64,000 bases of DNA, from positions 1 to 64,000 of the forward strand of contig NZ_CP117996.1 of assembly GCF_028743715.1 (NCBI RefSeq), given 5' to 3'. The notes under the pieces are model-generated. The model worked only from the letters and a program-made list of their open reading frames with translations, searched no databases and was not told where the DNA came from. Position 1 is the first letter of the stretch. Each line of letters begins with the position of its first letter. Shown here in pieces: positions 1 to 7,866 of this stretch. A program made the translations under genes and the position numbers. The DNA comes from Microbacterium sp. Clip185. Lineage in GTDB: Bacteria; Actinomycetota; Actinomycetes; Actinomycetales; Microbacteriaceae.

Positions 1-1413
1 TCAGCGTCCTGCTCTGCCGAGCTGGGCGGTGATCTCCGAGACCTGGTTGTAGATCGAGCGGCGCTCCTTCATGAGGTCGCTGATCTTCTTGTATGCGTAC
101 ATGACGGTCGTGTGATCTCGATTGCCGAAGAGCTGACCGATCTTCGGCAAGGAGAGATTCGTGCGCTCCCGGCACAGATACATCGCGATCTGTCGAGCAG
201 TCGCGATCGCCTGCGACCGGCTGGAGCCGTACAGGTCGTCGACCGAGAGCTTGAAGTACTGCGCCGTAGCCGTGATGATGTCCGTCGGCGAGATGACGTT
301 GGTGTCGTCCTGGTCGACGATGTCGCGCAGCACCTGCTGCGCCAGAGACATGTCGAGCGTCGACCGATTCAGGCTGGCGAAGGCCGAGACCCGGATGAGG
401 GCGCCCTCGAGCTCGCGGATGTTGCTGGAGACGACGGTCGCGATGTACTCCATGACCTCCGGCGGGATCTGGAGTCGCTCGTTCTGCGCCTTCTTGCGGA
501 GGATCGCGATGCGGGTCTCGAGGTCCGGCGCCTGGACGTCTGTGATCAGACCCCACTCGAAGCGGCTGCGCATCCGATCCTCGAAGCCGGTGAGGTGCTT
601 CGGCGGGACGTCGCTGGTGATCACGACCTGCTTGTCGTGGTCATGAAGCGTGTTGAAGGTGTGGAAGAAGGCTTCCTGCGTCTCGGCGCGGCCCTGCAGG
701 AACTGGATGTCGTCGATCAGGAGGATGTCGACGTCGCGATAGCGCGCCTGGAACGCGGAGCCGCGGTTGTTGGCGATCGAGTTGATGAAGTCGTTCGTGA
801 ACTCTTCGCTGGAGACGTAGCGCACGCGGATGCCGGGGTACAGGCTCAGGGCGTAGTCGCCGATCGCGTGCAGGAGGTGGGTCTTGCCGAGCCCCGAGTC
901 GCCGTAGATGAAGAGCGGGTTGTAGGCCTTGGCGGGTGCTTCGGCGACGGCGACCGCCGCCGCATGGGCGAATCGGTTGGACTGGCCGATGACGAACCGA
1001 TCGAAGGTGTACTTGGGGTTCAGACGCGTATCGGCCCTCGCGGATGCGGGGTCCGGCGCTTCTGCGGCCGGCGCGGGTGCGGCGACCGGTTGCTCGATGA
1101 CCATGGTCTGTACCGGCACCTCTGCGGTCAGGTGCGCATCGATCAACTCGGGATTGACGACGACTCTGAAGCCGGTGACCTCGTTCGCGGACGCCTGGGC
1201 GAGGGCTTCGAGGATCATCGGGCGAAGGCGCTTGTTGAGCTGCGCGGCGGTGAGGTCGTTGGGGACGTCGAGGTAGAGGAACCCCGACATCACACCCTGC
1301 GCGACCGCCAGGTTGAGGAACCCGTGCATCTGCGGCGAGACCCTGGCGTCACTGCCGAGGATCTCGAGAGCCGCCGACCACACCGGGACGTCGGGAGTGT
1401 CTTGCGCGGTCAT
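1..1413 (-). CDS. dnaA: chromosomal replication initiator DnaA
   Basis: DnaA is the AAA+ initiator that binds DnaA boxes at oriC and opens the duplex. The 470-aa product has the usual domain order: N-terminal domain I, a Pro/Ala-rich linker (about 100-130), an AAA+ domain with Walker A GDSGLGKT at 171-178 and Walker B ILLIDD at about 230-235, and the C-terminal DnaA signature helix region containing [11 protein letters not shown] chose the ATG at 1413 ([10 protein letters not shown]) because AAGAAGGGG lies just upstream. The frame stays open 31 codons further, but that extension covers the DnaA-box region and is unlikely to be coding. The gene runs leftward, so dnaN probably lies outside the window to the left. 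Confidence 0.98.
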   Translation of the reverse strand: MTAQDTPDVPVWSAALEILGSDARVSPQMHGFLNLAVAQGVMSGFLYLDVPNDLTAAQLNKRLRPMILEALAQASANEVTGFRVVVNPELIDAHLTAEVPVQTMVIEQPVAAPAPAAEAPDPASARADTRLNPKYTFDRFVIGQSNRFAHAAAVAVAEAPAKAYNPLFIYGDSGLGKTHLLHAIGDYALSLYPGIRVRYVSSEEFTNDFINSIANNRGSAFQARYRDVDILLIDDIQFLQGRAETQEAFFHTFNTLHDHDKQVVITSDVPPKHLTGFEDRMRSRFEWGLITDVQAPDLETRIAILRKKAQNERLQIPPEVMEYIATVVSSNIRELEGALIRVSAFASLNRSTLDMSLAQQVLRDIVDQDDTNVISPTDIITATAQYFKLSVDDLYGSSRSQAIATARQIAMYLCRERTNLSLPKIGQLFGNRDHTTVMYAYKKISDLMKERRSIYNQVSEITAQLGRAGR

Positions 1414-1457
1414 GGTCCCCTTCTTGGCCCGGCGAGAACGCGCCGGTGCGCGACACC

Positions 1458-1566
1458 TGTGGATAACTGCGCGAGCCACGCTAGTCAGCGAGGCTCCGGA
1501 GAGCAAACTCCGGCGTCGTTCCGGGGGTGTGTCGATTCATGGTGTCGGGGACAGCGCTGTGGATAA
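1458..1566. promoter_or_regulatory. pair of DnaA boxes in the dnaA-rpmH intergenic region
   Basis: Two perfect DnaA boxes, read as TGTGGATAA on the + strand, lie at 1458-1466 and 1558-1566, exactly 100 bp apart and in the same orientation. They sit between the divergent dnaA and rpmH genes. They may form part of the origin or autoregulate dnaA; the rest of oriC may lie on the other side of dnaA, outside the window. Confidence 0.85.
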
Positions 1567-1587
1567 TGGCGGGTTGACCTGCGCGGT

Positions 1588-1616
1588 TTGAGTTCTGGGG
1601 GTTCGCGCCTTAGTCT
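1588..1616 (+). promoter_or_regulatory. predicted promoter of rpmH-rnpA
   Basis: TTGAGT (1588-1593) and TAGTCT (1611-1616) are separated by 17 bp, a housekeeping-sigma spacing. The predicted transcript starts near 1623, giving a leader of about 80 nt before rpmH. This is a pattern match only. Confidence 0.5.
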
Positions 1617-1704
1617 TAGTCGGTTGACTTATGCCCTCGAGGCAGTCCCCGACCACGTCTGAAGGCTTCGCCTTCGGGTGGCAACCGTTTCCCGGAGAGA
1701 TCCC

Positions 1705-1842
1705 ATGAGCAAGCGTACGTTCCAGCCCAACAACCGCCGTCGCGCCAAGAAGCACGGCTTCCGCGCTCGTATGCGCACCCGCGCCGGCCGCGCCATCCTT
1801 TCGGCACGCCGCGCCAAGGGCCGCACCGAGCTCTCGGCCTGA
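1705..1842 (+). CDS. rpmH: 50S ribosomal protein L34
   Basis: A 45-aa, extremely basic protein that begins [19 protein letters not shown], the characteristic L34 N-terminus, and ends [10 protein letters not shown]. It is a structural protein of the large ribosomal subunit. CCCGGAGAGA lies upstream as ribosome-binding site. It is the first gene of the rightward rpmH-rnpA-yidD-yidC-jag-rsmG cluster that flanks the origin in most bacteria. Its small size makes it easy to miss. Confidence 0.97.
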   Translation: MSKRTFQPNNRRRAKKHGFRARMRTRAGRAILSARRAKGRTELSA

Positions 1843-1850
1843 CCCTTCCG

Positions 1851-2186
1851 TTGCTCTCGCGGCCGAACCGACTGACCGACGGCGCCGAGTACAAGGCTGT
1901 CGTCCGTCGCGGCGTGCGATGTTCCGGACCCCACACCGTCACGTACGTGGTGGCATCCGGTGACGATCGTGCCGCACGGTTCGGATTCATCGTGAGCAAG
2001 AAGGTCGGCACGGCGGTCGTCCGCAATCGCATCCGCCGGCGACTCAAAGCAATCTGCGCGTCCGCGCTCCCGACAGTGGTCAGGGGCGCGGACGTTGTCG
2101 TGCGTGTCCTGCCCGGCGGAGCAGACGCGTCGTTCGCCGAGCTCGACGCCGAAGTGAAGCGATGCCTCGCTCGGAGGGCCTCGTGA
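1851..2186 (+). CDS. rnpA: ribonuclease P protein component
   Basis: This is the protein subunit of RNase P, which removes the 5' leader of pre-tRNAs together with the RNA subunit. The 111-aa protein contains the RNP signature, with FIVSKKVGTAVVRNRIRRRL at about residues 44-63. The start is TTG at 1851, only 8 nt after the rpmH stop, consistent with cotranscription and translational coupling. The length is typical of the family. The 3' end overlaps the start of yidD. Confidence 0.95.
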   Translation: MLSRPNRLTDGAEYKAVVRRGVRCSGPHTVTYVVASGDDRAARFGFIVSKKVGTAVVRNRIRRRLKAICASALPTVVRGADVVVRVLPGGADASFAELDAEVKRCLARRAS

Positions 2187-2539
2187 GCACGTCGACGCTG
2201 CCGATGGCGTCCATCGGCGACGCGACCATGCCGGAACACGCATGGATCCGCGCGATCCCGCTGCTGCCGCGCAACATCATGCTCGGTCTTCTCCATGGTT
2301 ACCGTGCGACGATCTCGCATACGTACGGCGATGTCTGCAAGTACTACCCGTCCTGCTCCGCCTACGCGGTGGGGGCGGTTCAGCAGCACGGTGCGGTGAA
2401 GGGCGCGGCGCTGACCGCCGCTCGGATCGCTCGGTGCCACCCCTGGGCCGAGGGCGGGATCGATGATCCGCCCGCCCACAAGCACTTCTCCCACGCACTG
2501 ACCCGGCACGGATTCGTCGTGCCACTGAGAAAGGACTGA
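2183..2539 (+). CDS. yidD: membrane protein insertion efficiency factor YidD
   Basis: A 118-aa protein with the YidD core: a hydrophobic and basic N-terminal segment, then CKYYPSCSAYA with paired cysteines and a later ARCHPW motif. YidD assists YidC-dependent insertion of inner membrane proteins. I chose the GTG at 2183, which overlaps the rnpA stop as GTGA and has GGAGGGCC immediately upstream, over an ATG at 2162 buried in rnpA. The next gene, yidC, starts 5 nt after its stop, so the two partners are translationally linked. Confidence 0.9.
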   Translation: MSTSTLPMASIGDATMPEHAWIRAIPLLPRNIMLGLLHGYRATISHTYGDVCKYYPSCSAYAVGAVQQHGAVKGAALTAARIARCHPWAEGGIDDPPAHKHFSHALTRHGFVVPLRKD

Positions 2540-2544
2540 TCCCC

Positions 2545-3642
2545 GTGGATCTGGTACTTGCCACCGCGACGCAATCTTCGGGCGGGTTCGACCTGATCGG
2601 AACGATCCTGTGGCCGCTCAAGTGGGTCGTCGAGATGGTCCTCGTCGCCTGGCACGCGATCTGGACGTTCCTCGGTCTGCCAGGCGACTCGGGTCTCGCC
2701 TGGGTGCTCTCGATCGTCGGCCTCGTGATCGTGGTGCGTGCCGCTCTCATCCCGCTCTTCGTCAAGCAGATCAAGAGCCAGCGCAAGATGATGGAGATCG
2801 CTCCGGAACTGCGCAAGGTGCAGGAGAAGTACCGCGGCAAGCGGGACCAGCTCTCTCGCGAGGCGATGAGCCGCGAGACCATGGCGCTGTACAAGAAGCA
2901 CGGAACGACGCCGATCTCGGGCTGTCTCCCGCTGCTCGTGCAGATGCCGATCTTCTTCTCGCTGTATAGCGTTCTGAACGATGTGGCGAAGCACGCGGCG
3001 GCCGGTATCGGTGGTGTTGGCTTCCTCGACGCGAACCTCACGTCCGAGTTCTACAACGCGAACCTGTTCGGCGCTTCGCTTCACGACACTCTCGTCGGTG
3101 CGTGGGGTCGGCCCGACGGCACGGTGACTGTCATCATCCTGCTGGTCCTCGTCGTCCTGATGATCGCGTCGCAGTTCTTCACGCAGTTGCAGATCATCTC
3201 GAAGAACCTGTCGCCCGAGGCCAAGACCGGCCAGGCGTACCAGATGCAGCGCATCATGCTCTACATCCTGCCGCTGGCCTTCGTCTTCTCCGGCATCTTC
3301 TTCCCGCTCGGTGTCGTCGTCTACTGGTTCATCAGCAACATCTGGACGATGGTGCAGCAGTTCCTCGTCATCCGGAACATGCCTACGCCCGGGTCCGAGG
3401 CCGCCAAGGCGCGCGAGGAGCGTCTGGCTCGCCGGGGCAAGGCGATCGACAGCAGCGGCAAGATCGTTCCCATTGAGAAGTACCAGGCCGAGCAGCAGCG
3501 GCTGCTCGAGGAAGCCGAGCGCAAGCGCGCTGCAGCGCCGAAGCGCCAGCAGCCCGTCGGGAAGCAGCGCGCGAAGAAGCAGGCCGGTAAGCAGCCGCCC
3601 GCCGCCAAGAGCGGTGCCTCCGACTCCGAACCCTCCAGCTGA
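2545..3642 (+). CDS. yidC: membrane protein insertase YidC
   Basis: YidC/Oxa1 family insertase of 365 aa that folds proteins into the cytoplasmic membrane, alone or with SecYEG. It starts with GTG at 2545. An N-terminal hydrophobic segment is followed by TM helices around residues 50-75 and 130-150 (GCLPLLVQMPIFFSLY, a typical core helix), then paired helices near 195-215 and 235-275. The C-terminal 70 residues are highly basic and Ala/Lys/Gln-rich, a common ribosome-contacting tail. It lacks the large periplasmic domain of proteobacterial YidC, as expected for an actinobacterium. Confidence 0.96.
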   Translation: MDLVLATATQSSGGFDLIGTILWPLKWVVEMVLVAWHAIWTFLGLPGDSGLAWVLSIVGLVIVVRAALIPLFVKQIKSQRKMMEIAPELRKVQEKYRGKRDQLSREAMSRETMALYKKHGTTPISGCLPLLVQMPIFFSLYSVLNDVAKHAAAGIGGVGFLDANLTSEFYNANLFGASLHDTLVGAWGRPDGTVTVIILLVLVVLMIASQFFTQLQIISKNLSPEAKTGQAYQMQRIMLYILPLAFVFSGIFFPLGVVVYWFISNIWTMVQQFLVIRNMPTPGSEAAKAREERLARRGKAIDSSGKIVPIEKYQAEQQRLLEEAERKRAAAPKRQQPVGKQRAKKQAGKQPPAAKSGASDSEPSS

Positions 3643-3652
3643 GGAGACCTCC

Positions 3653-4147
3653 ATGACCTCTGATCTCTCCCCCACCGCGACCGACACCGTCGAGCAGCTC
3701 GAGCAGGAAGGCGACGTTGCCGCCGACTTCCTGGAGGGTCTCCTCGACATTGCCGACATCGGCGGCGACCTGGCGCTGGACGTCCGAAACGACCGCGCGT
3801 ACGTGTCCATCGAATCGGATGGTGATGACTCCCTGCGCGTTCTGGCCGACCCGGACACGGTGAGCGCACTTCAGGATCTGACCCGCCTCGCGGTGCAGAA
3901 CCGCACCGGTCGGTTCTCCCGGCTCATCCTCGACGTCAGCGGATCGCGCGACGCGCGCCGTCGTGAGCTCGAGGCGCTCGTGGACCGTGCCGCCTCCCGC
4001 CTGGAGGACGGCGCATCTCAGGCGTCGCTCCCCGCGATGTCGAGCTACGAGCGCAAGGTCGTCCATGACATCGCAGCGGAGCGCGGGCTCGTCTCGGAGT
4101 CCTACGGTGAGGGTGCGCAGCGTCACACGGTGCTCCGTCGCGCGTGA
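3653..4147 (+). CDS. jag: Jag/KhpB-type R3H RNA-binding protein
   Basis: A 164-aa protein in the invariant yidC-jag-rsmG context. The N-terminus is acidic, the middle resembles the KH-like part of Jag, and the C-terminal half (ALVDRAAS..., SYERKVVHDIAAERGLVSES) matches the R3H domain region, with R and H spaced as usual (ERKVVHD). It probably binds RNA and influences cell envelope growth. The start at 3653 follows GAGGAGACC. The stop overlaps the rsmG start (GTGA). The Jag-N domain seen in firmicutes is absent, which is normal in actinobacteria. Confidence 0.88.
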   Translation: MTSDLSPTATDTVEQLEQEGDVAADFLEGLLDIADIGGDLALDVRNDRAYVSIESDGDDSLRVLADPDTVSALQDLTRLAVQNRTGRFSRLILDVSGSRDARRRELEALVDRAASRLEDGASQASLPAMSSYERKVVHDIAAERGLVSESYGEGAQRHTVLRRA

Positions 4148-4800
4148 GTGTTTCACGTGAAACATTGATGGACGGTCTCGAGCAGGAACCGGATGCGGCG
4201 GCCACGATCTTCGGCGACGGCATCGATCGCGCCCGCGCGTTTACACGCAACCTCGCCAGAGAGGGTGAGCTGCGCGGGCTCATCGGGCCGCTGGAGCTAC
4301 CCCGGCTCTGGAGTCGGCACATTCTGAACAGCGCAGTCATGGCCCCGCTCATTCCGATGGGCCGTATCGGCGATGTCGGCTCCGGCGCAGGTCTTCCCGG
4401 AATCGTGGGGGCCATCGCGCGCCCCGACGTCGAGTGGGTTCTGATCGAGCCGATGGAGCGACGGACACAGTGGTTGCAGGAGCAGGTGAACGAGCTCGGT
4501 CTCACGAACGTCGAAGTGTTCCGCGGCCGGTCGCAGGACTGGACCCGGGGCGCGGTACTCGATGCCGTGACGGCGCGCGCAGTGAGCGCCCTGCGGACAC
4601 TTCTGCCCATCACCGCCCCGCTGGTACGTGATGGGGGAGAGCTTCTCCTTCTGAAGGGGGCGGCCGCGGACGCTGAGATCGAGAAGGCTGCGAAGCAGGC
4701 GCGGTCCCAGCGTGTGGTCGATCTGCGTGTCGAGGTCGTGGGTGAAGACGTTCTCGAGACACCGACCCGAGTTGTTCGTGGTCGGGTGCAGCGCTCCTGA
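4144..4800 (+). CDS. rsmG: 16S rRNA (guanine-N7) methyltransferase RsmG
   Basis: RsmG/GidB methylates N7 of G527 in 16S rRNA using SAM. The 218-aa protein has the SAM motif GDVGSGAGLPGIV near residues 77-89, followed by the acidic IEP motif and later TARAVSAL. The start is GTG at 4144, overlapping the jag stop. Codons 2-7 are made of a perfect parS site, so the N-terminal residues SVSRET are dictated by the partition site. It sits directly upstream of parA, as in most actinobacteria. Confidence 0.96.
   Translation: MSVSRETLMDGLEQEPDAAATIFGDGIDRARAFTRNLAREGELRGLIGPLELPRLWSRHILNSAVMAPLIPMGRIGDVGSGAGLPGIVGAIARPDVEWVLIEPMERRTQWLQEQVNELGLTNVEVFRGRSQDWTRGAVLDAVTARAVSALRTLLPITAPLVRDGGELLLLKGAAADAEIEKAAKQARSQRVVDLRVEVVGEDVLETPTRVVRGRVQRS
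4149..4164. promoter_or_regulatory. parS site 1
   Basis: A perfect 16-bp palindrome TGTTTCACGTGAAACA, the consensus parS recognised by ParB. It lies inside the first codons of rsmG. It nucleates the ParB-CTP partition complex near the origin. Confidence 0.97.
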
Positions 4801-4805
4801 CCTCA

Positions 4806-4821
4806 TGTTTCACGTGAAACA
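4806..4821. promoter_or_regulatory. parS site 2
   Basis: A second perfect TGTTTCACGTGAAACA, in the short gap after the rsmG stop and before parA. ParB bound here could also affect parAB transcription. Confidence 0.97.
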
Positions 4822-4867
4822 TCACGGCGTGGCTGTCGATGGCGACGATTAGAGTGGACAGGGTTCG

Positions 4868-5830
4868 ATGCTGGCGAAAGGCGAAGTGTTTCACGTGAAA
4901 CAATCCGACGACACCGCGACGGACTTCGGTGACGACACCCCTCTTGCCCGCGAACTCGCAGACCTCCGCGCCAGACGACGGGCGCTTGAGGATTCCACCG
5001 TGACGTTGCCGACAGGAACCCGCATTCTGACGGTCTCGAACCAGAAGGGTGGCGTCGGGAAGACGACGACGACCGTCAATCTGGCGGCGGCGCTCGCGAG
5101 TGTCGGAGCGCGCGTGCTGGTGATCGACCTCGATCCGCAGGGGAACGCATCCACCGCTCTGGGCGTGCCGCACACCGCTGACATCCCCAGCGTGTACGAC
5201 GTGCTGATCGACGAGTTCCCTCTCGCCGACATCGTCCAGACGAGCCCCGAGTCTCCTCTGCTGACGTGTGCGCCGAGCACCATCCACCTTGCCGGCGCGG
5301 AGATCGAACTCGTGTCACAGGTCGCGCGTGAACACCGCCTGCGTCGTGCGCTCGAGGAGTATCTGGCTTCGGCCCAGGAGCCGCCGCACGTCGTTCTCAT
5401 CGACTGCCCGCCCTCGCTGGGGCTGCTCACCATCAACGCGTTCACCGCAGCGGACGAGGTTCTCATTCCCATCCAGTGCGAGTACTACGCACTCGAGGGT
5501 CTGAGCCAGTTGCTCGGCAGTGTGCAGATGATTCAGAAGCACTTGAATCCCCCTCTTCACGTGTCATCGATCCTGCTGACCATGTACGACGGGCGCACGC
5601 GTCTCGCGCAGCAGGTCGCCGAAGAGGTGCGTCAGCACTTTCCGAAGGAAGTGTTGAACACGGTGATTCCGCGTTCCGTACGCGTCTCCGAGGCGCCGAG
5701 CTTCGGCCAGACCGTCATCGCCTACGACGGCCAGTCGGCGGGCGCGGTCGCCTACCGCGAAGCGGCCGTCGAACTACTGTCGCGCGAAGCCGACGAGGCT
5801 GGCTCGACCACGAACGAAGGAGAACACTGA
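4868..5830 (+). CDS. parA: chromosome partitioning ATPase ParA
   Basis: ParA/Soj Walker-type ATPase that forms a dynamic gradient on the nucleoid and segregates ParB-parS complexes. It has the deviant Walker A KGGVGKTT at 60-67, DLDPQGNA (Walker A' region) near 87-94 and LIDCPPSLG further on, with full family length (320 aa from this start). The annotated start is the ATG at 4868. A GTG at 4886, giving MFHVKQ, is equally plausible because AAAGG lies just before it; in both cases the N-terminus is encoded by parS site 3. The stop shares one base with the parB start (TGATG). Confidence 0.95.
   Translation: MLAKGEVFHVKQSDDTATDFGDDTPLARELADLRARRRALEDSTVTLPTGTRILTVSNQKGGVGKTTTTVNLAAALASVGARVLVIDLDPQGNASTALGVPHTADIPSVYDVLIDEFPLADIVQTSPESPLLTCAPSTIHLAGAEIELVSQVAREHRLRRALEEYLASAQEPPHVVLIDCPPSLGLLTINAFTAADEVLIPIQCEYYALEGLSQLLGSVQMIQKHLNPPLHVSSILLTMYDGRTRLAQQVAEEVRQHFPKEVLNTVIPRSVRVSEAPSFGQTVIAYDGQSAGAVAYREAAVELLSREADEAGSTTNEGEH
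4887..4902. promoter_or_regulatory. parS site 3
   Basis: A third perfect TGTTTCACGTGAAACA, inside the 5' end of parA, so it encodes part of FHVKQ. It lies 81 bp from site 2, and together the three sites form a compact origin-proximal partition centre. Confidence 0.97.
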
Positions 5831-6792
5831 TGGCCAAGCGAACGGGACTCGGTCGAGGAATCGGCGCTCTCATTCCGACGTCGGAAGCCTCGGAGGCGCG
5901 TCCGGTCGATGTGTTCTTCCCCGGCGCCCCCGCACCGACGTCGGATGCGGCGAAGGACGAAGCTCCGCAGGAGGAGTTGCTGACGGTTCCGGGTGCTCGC
6001 CTCATTCAGGTCGACCCGCACGCGATCGTGCCCAACCCGCGCCAGCCGCGGACGAACTTCGACCCCGATGACCTTGCGGAGCTGGTGCACTCAGTGCGCG
6101 AGTTCGGTGTGCTGCAGCCGGTCGTCGTGCGCGATACGGGTGACGGCACCTACGAACTGATCATGGGGGAGCGGCGTACCAGGGCCGCACGCGAGGCGGG
6201 ACTCGAGACCATCCCGGCCATCCTCCGCGAGACGGCGGATGAGGATCTGCTTCGAGACGCGCTTCTCGAGAACCTGCACCGGTCGCAGCTGAACCCGCTC
6301 GAAGAGGCATCCGCGTACCAGCAGCTGCTCGAGGACTTCGGGATCACCCAGGAACAGCTCGCAACGCGCATCGGCCGCTCGCGCCCCCAGATCTCCAACA
6401 CCATCCGGCTGCTGCGCCTGCCGGTGTCGGTGCAGCAGCGCGTCGCCGCCGGCGTGCTGTCGGCGGGACACGCCCGCGCGATCCTCTCCGTCGAGGACGG
6501 CGAGAGCATGCAGCGCCTCGCGGACAAGATCGTGAACGAAGACCTTTCGGTGCGCGCAGCGGAAGCCGCGGCCAAGGGTGCCGCGACCGTGAAGCGCCCC
6601 GCGCCGAAGGCGGGCGCACGTCGCGCTCACCTCGATGAGATCGCCGAGCGTCTCGGCGATCGCCTCAACACCCGCGTCAAGATCTCCATCTCGGCACGAA
6701 AAGGCCAGATCGCGATCGATTTCGCAACCATCCAGGATCTGAATCGCATCCTCACCGAACTCGGCGAGGAAGAGCTCGGCGCATCGCGCTGA
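5830..6792 (+). CDS. parB: chromosome partitioning protein ParB
   Basis: A 320-aa ParB/Spo0J CTPase clamp that loads at parS and spreads. The order is: N-terminal ParA-interacting peptide (KRTGLGRGIGALIP), the ParB/Srx CTP-binding domain with GERRTRA at 113-119 and ENLHR at 147-151, a helix-turn-helix at about 172-193 (ITQEQLATRIGRSRPQISN) that reads parS, and a C-terminal dimerisation domain. It is translationally coupled to parA by the TGATG overlap. The three parS sites just upstream are its ligands. Confidence 0.96.
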   Translation: MAKRTGLGRGIGALIPTSEASEARPVDVFFPGAPAPTSDAAKDEAPQEELLTVPGARLIQVDPHAIVPNPRQPRTNFDPDDLAELVHSVREFGVLQPVVVRDTGDGTYELIMGERRTRAAREAGLETIPAILRETADEDLLRDALLENLHRSQLNPLEEASAYQQLLEDFGITQEQLATRIGRSRPQISNTIRLLRLPVSVQQRVAAGVLSAGHARAILSVEDGESMQRLADKIVNEDLSVRAAEAAAKGAATVKRPAPKAGARRAHLDEIAERLGDRLNTRVKISISARKGQIAIDFATIQDLNRILTELGEEELGASR

Positions 6793-6855
6793 TTCGAGCG
6801 GAGAATCGCTCCTGACGAACCGAAATCGGTCGGTTCGCTGCGTTTCGACTCTGCG

Positions 6856-6983
6856 TTTCGACTCGCTTCGCTCGCTCAACGACCGGTTAGGGGGCCATCG
6901 GTCGTTGAGCGAGGAGCGCAGCGACGAGACGAAACGCTGGCGACCCTGGTCGTTGAGCGAGGAGCGTAGCGACGAGACGAAAC
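6856..6983. repeat. dispersed repeat family 1, three copies
   Basis: One copy reads TTTCGACTCGCTTCGCTCGC then TCAACGACC (6856-6884). Two 36-bp copies in the opposite orientation lie at 6900-6935 and 6948-6983, nearly identical to each other and spaced 48 bp start to start. Degenerate pieces continue to about 7045. The same element recurs at 55843, 55898, 59371, 60906 and 63765. It fills the parB downstream gap and can form a hairpin between opposite copies. Confidence 0.9.
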
Positions 6984-7075
6984 GGCGGGGGTCGCTGGTC
7001 GTCGAATGGGGAGGGCGGCGATGAGACGGAACGGTGACGGGCCCTGAGCCGTCTCACGAAACGTAGGCTGGAACC

Positions 7076-7417
7076 ATGACCTCCGAATCCCCACGCCGTC
7101 GAGCGAGTCTCGAACTGCTGCGGGCGGAAGCCGCGGACGAACTGGCCGCCCTCATCCACGAGCGCCTCCGTGAGGGGGAGGACCCGTGGGACTTCATGGA
7201 AGACCTGCCCACGGTTGATGAGCTCGTCGTCTTCCTGCTGCGTGCGGAGAACATCGCCGAAGCAGGTGGCAACAAGCCGAGTGAGGCGCGCCACTATCGG
7301 GTGCTACGTCAGATCGCGCTGGACTATCCGCCGCTCACTCGCGCCGTCTGGCGTCTTCTGGGTGACACGAACACCTCACGCCGGTGGGACGCCACGGTCC
7401 GTCCCGAAGCCTCCTGA
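7076..7417 (+). CDS. conserved hypothetical protein downstream of parB
   Basis: A 113-aa acidic, mostly helical soluble protein without signal peptide or TM segment. I do not recognise a named family. It starts MTSESPRRRASLELLRAEAA and ends in a strong terminator. Third-position GC is high and codon use matches the neighbours, so it is likely a real chromosomal gene. The motif DPWDFMEDLPTVDELVVFLL and a following R-rich region suggest a small helical bundle, but no function can be assigned. Confidence 0.7.
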   Translation: MTSESPRRRASLELLRAEAADELAALIHERLREGEDPWDFMEDLPTVDELVVFLLRAENIAEAGGNKPSEARHYRVLRQIALDYPPLTRAVWRLLGDTNTSRRWDATVRPEAS

Positions 7418-7423
7418 ATCTGC

Positions 7424-7470
7424 GCATGACGAAGGCCCCCGGAGAAATCCTCCGAGGGCCTTCGTCATGC
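7424..7470. terminator. bidirectional terminator between hypothetical gene and trxA
   Basis: A perfect 15-bp inverted repeat, GCATGACGAAGGCCC (7424-7438) and its complement (7456-7470), with a further inner CGGAG/CTCCG pairing. It lies between the convergent 113-aa gene and trxA and can serve both. Confidence 0.85.
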
Positions 7471-7482
7471 GTGGGAAGCGGA

Positions 7483-7806
7483 TCAGCCGATGAACGCGGC
7501 CAGATCCTGCTCGAGCGCGAACTTCGGCTTGGCACCGATGATCGTGGTCTTCACTTCGCCGCCCTGGAACACCTTCATCGCCGGGATGGAGGTGATCTGG
7601 TACTTCATCGCGAGATCGGGGTTCTCATCCACGTTGAGCTTGAGCACCGTGATCTTCTCGGGGTTCTCCGCCTGGATCTCGTCGAGGACCGGGGCCACCA
7701 TGCGACACGGGCCGCACCACTCCGCCCAGAAGTCCACCAGGACCGGACCGTCTGCTTCGAGGACGTCCTGGTTCCAGGTGCTCGAGCTGGTCGCCTTCGC
7801 GCTCAT
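7483..7806 (-). CDS. trxA: thioredoxin
   Basis: A 107-aa thioredoxin with the redox motif WCGPC at about 29-33, the conserved FWAEW before it and the cis-Pro loop SIPAMKVF. It reduces cytoplasmic disulfides and is recharged by the adjacent thioredoxin reductase. I chose the start MSAKATSS at 7806 because AAGGG lies 8 nt upstream; an ATG two codons earlier (7812) is too close to that site. It follows trxB on the same strand in the conserved murJ-trxB-trxA order. Confidence 0.96.
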   Translation of the reverse strand: MSAKATSSSTWNQDVLEADGPVLVDFWAEWCGPCRMVAPVLDEIQAENPEKITVLKLNVDENPDLAMKYQITSIPAMKVFQGGEVKTTIIGAKPKFALEQDLAAFIG

Positions 7807-7866
7807 TGTCATTTCCCTTCGTAAGTCTTACTCGTACCGAACGCCCGACGGGGTCCGGATGTTCCC

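Noticed and set aside
112..1591. Long ORFs on the + strand opposite dnaA
   Set aside because: Shadows of the high-GC dnaA frame; Arg/Asp-rich products without recognisable domains.
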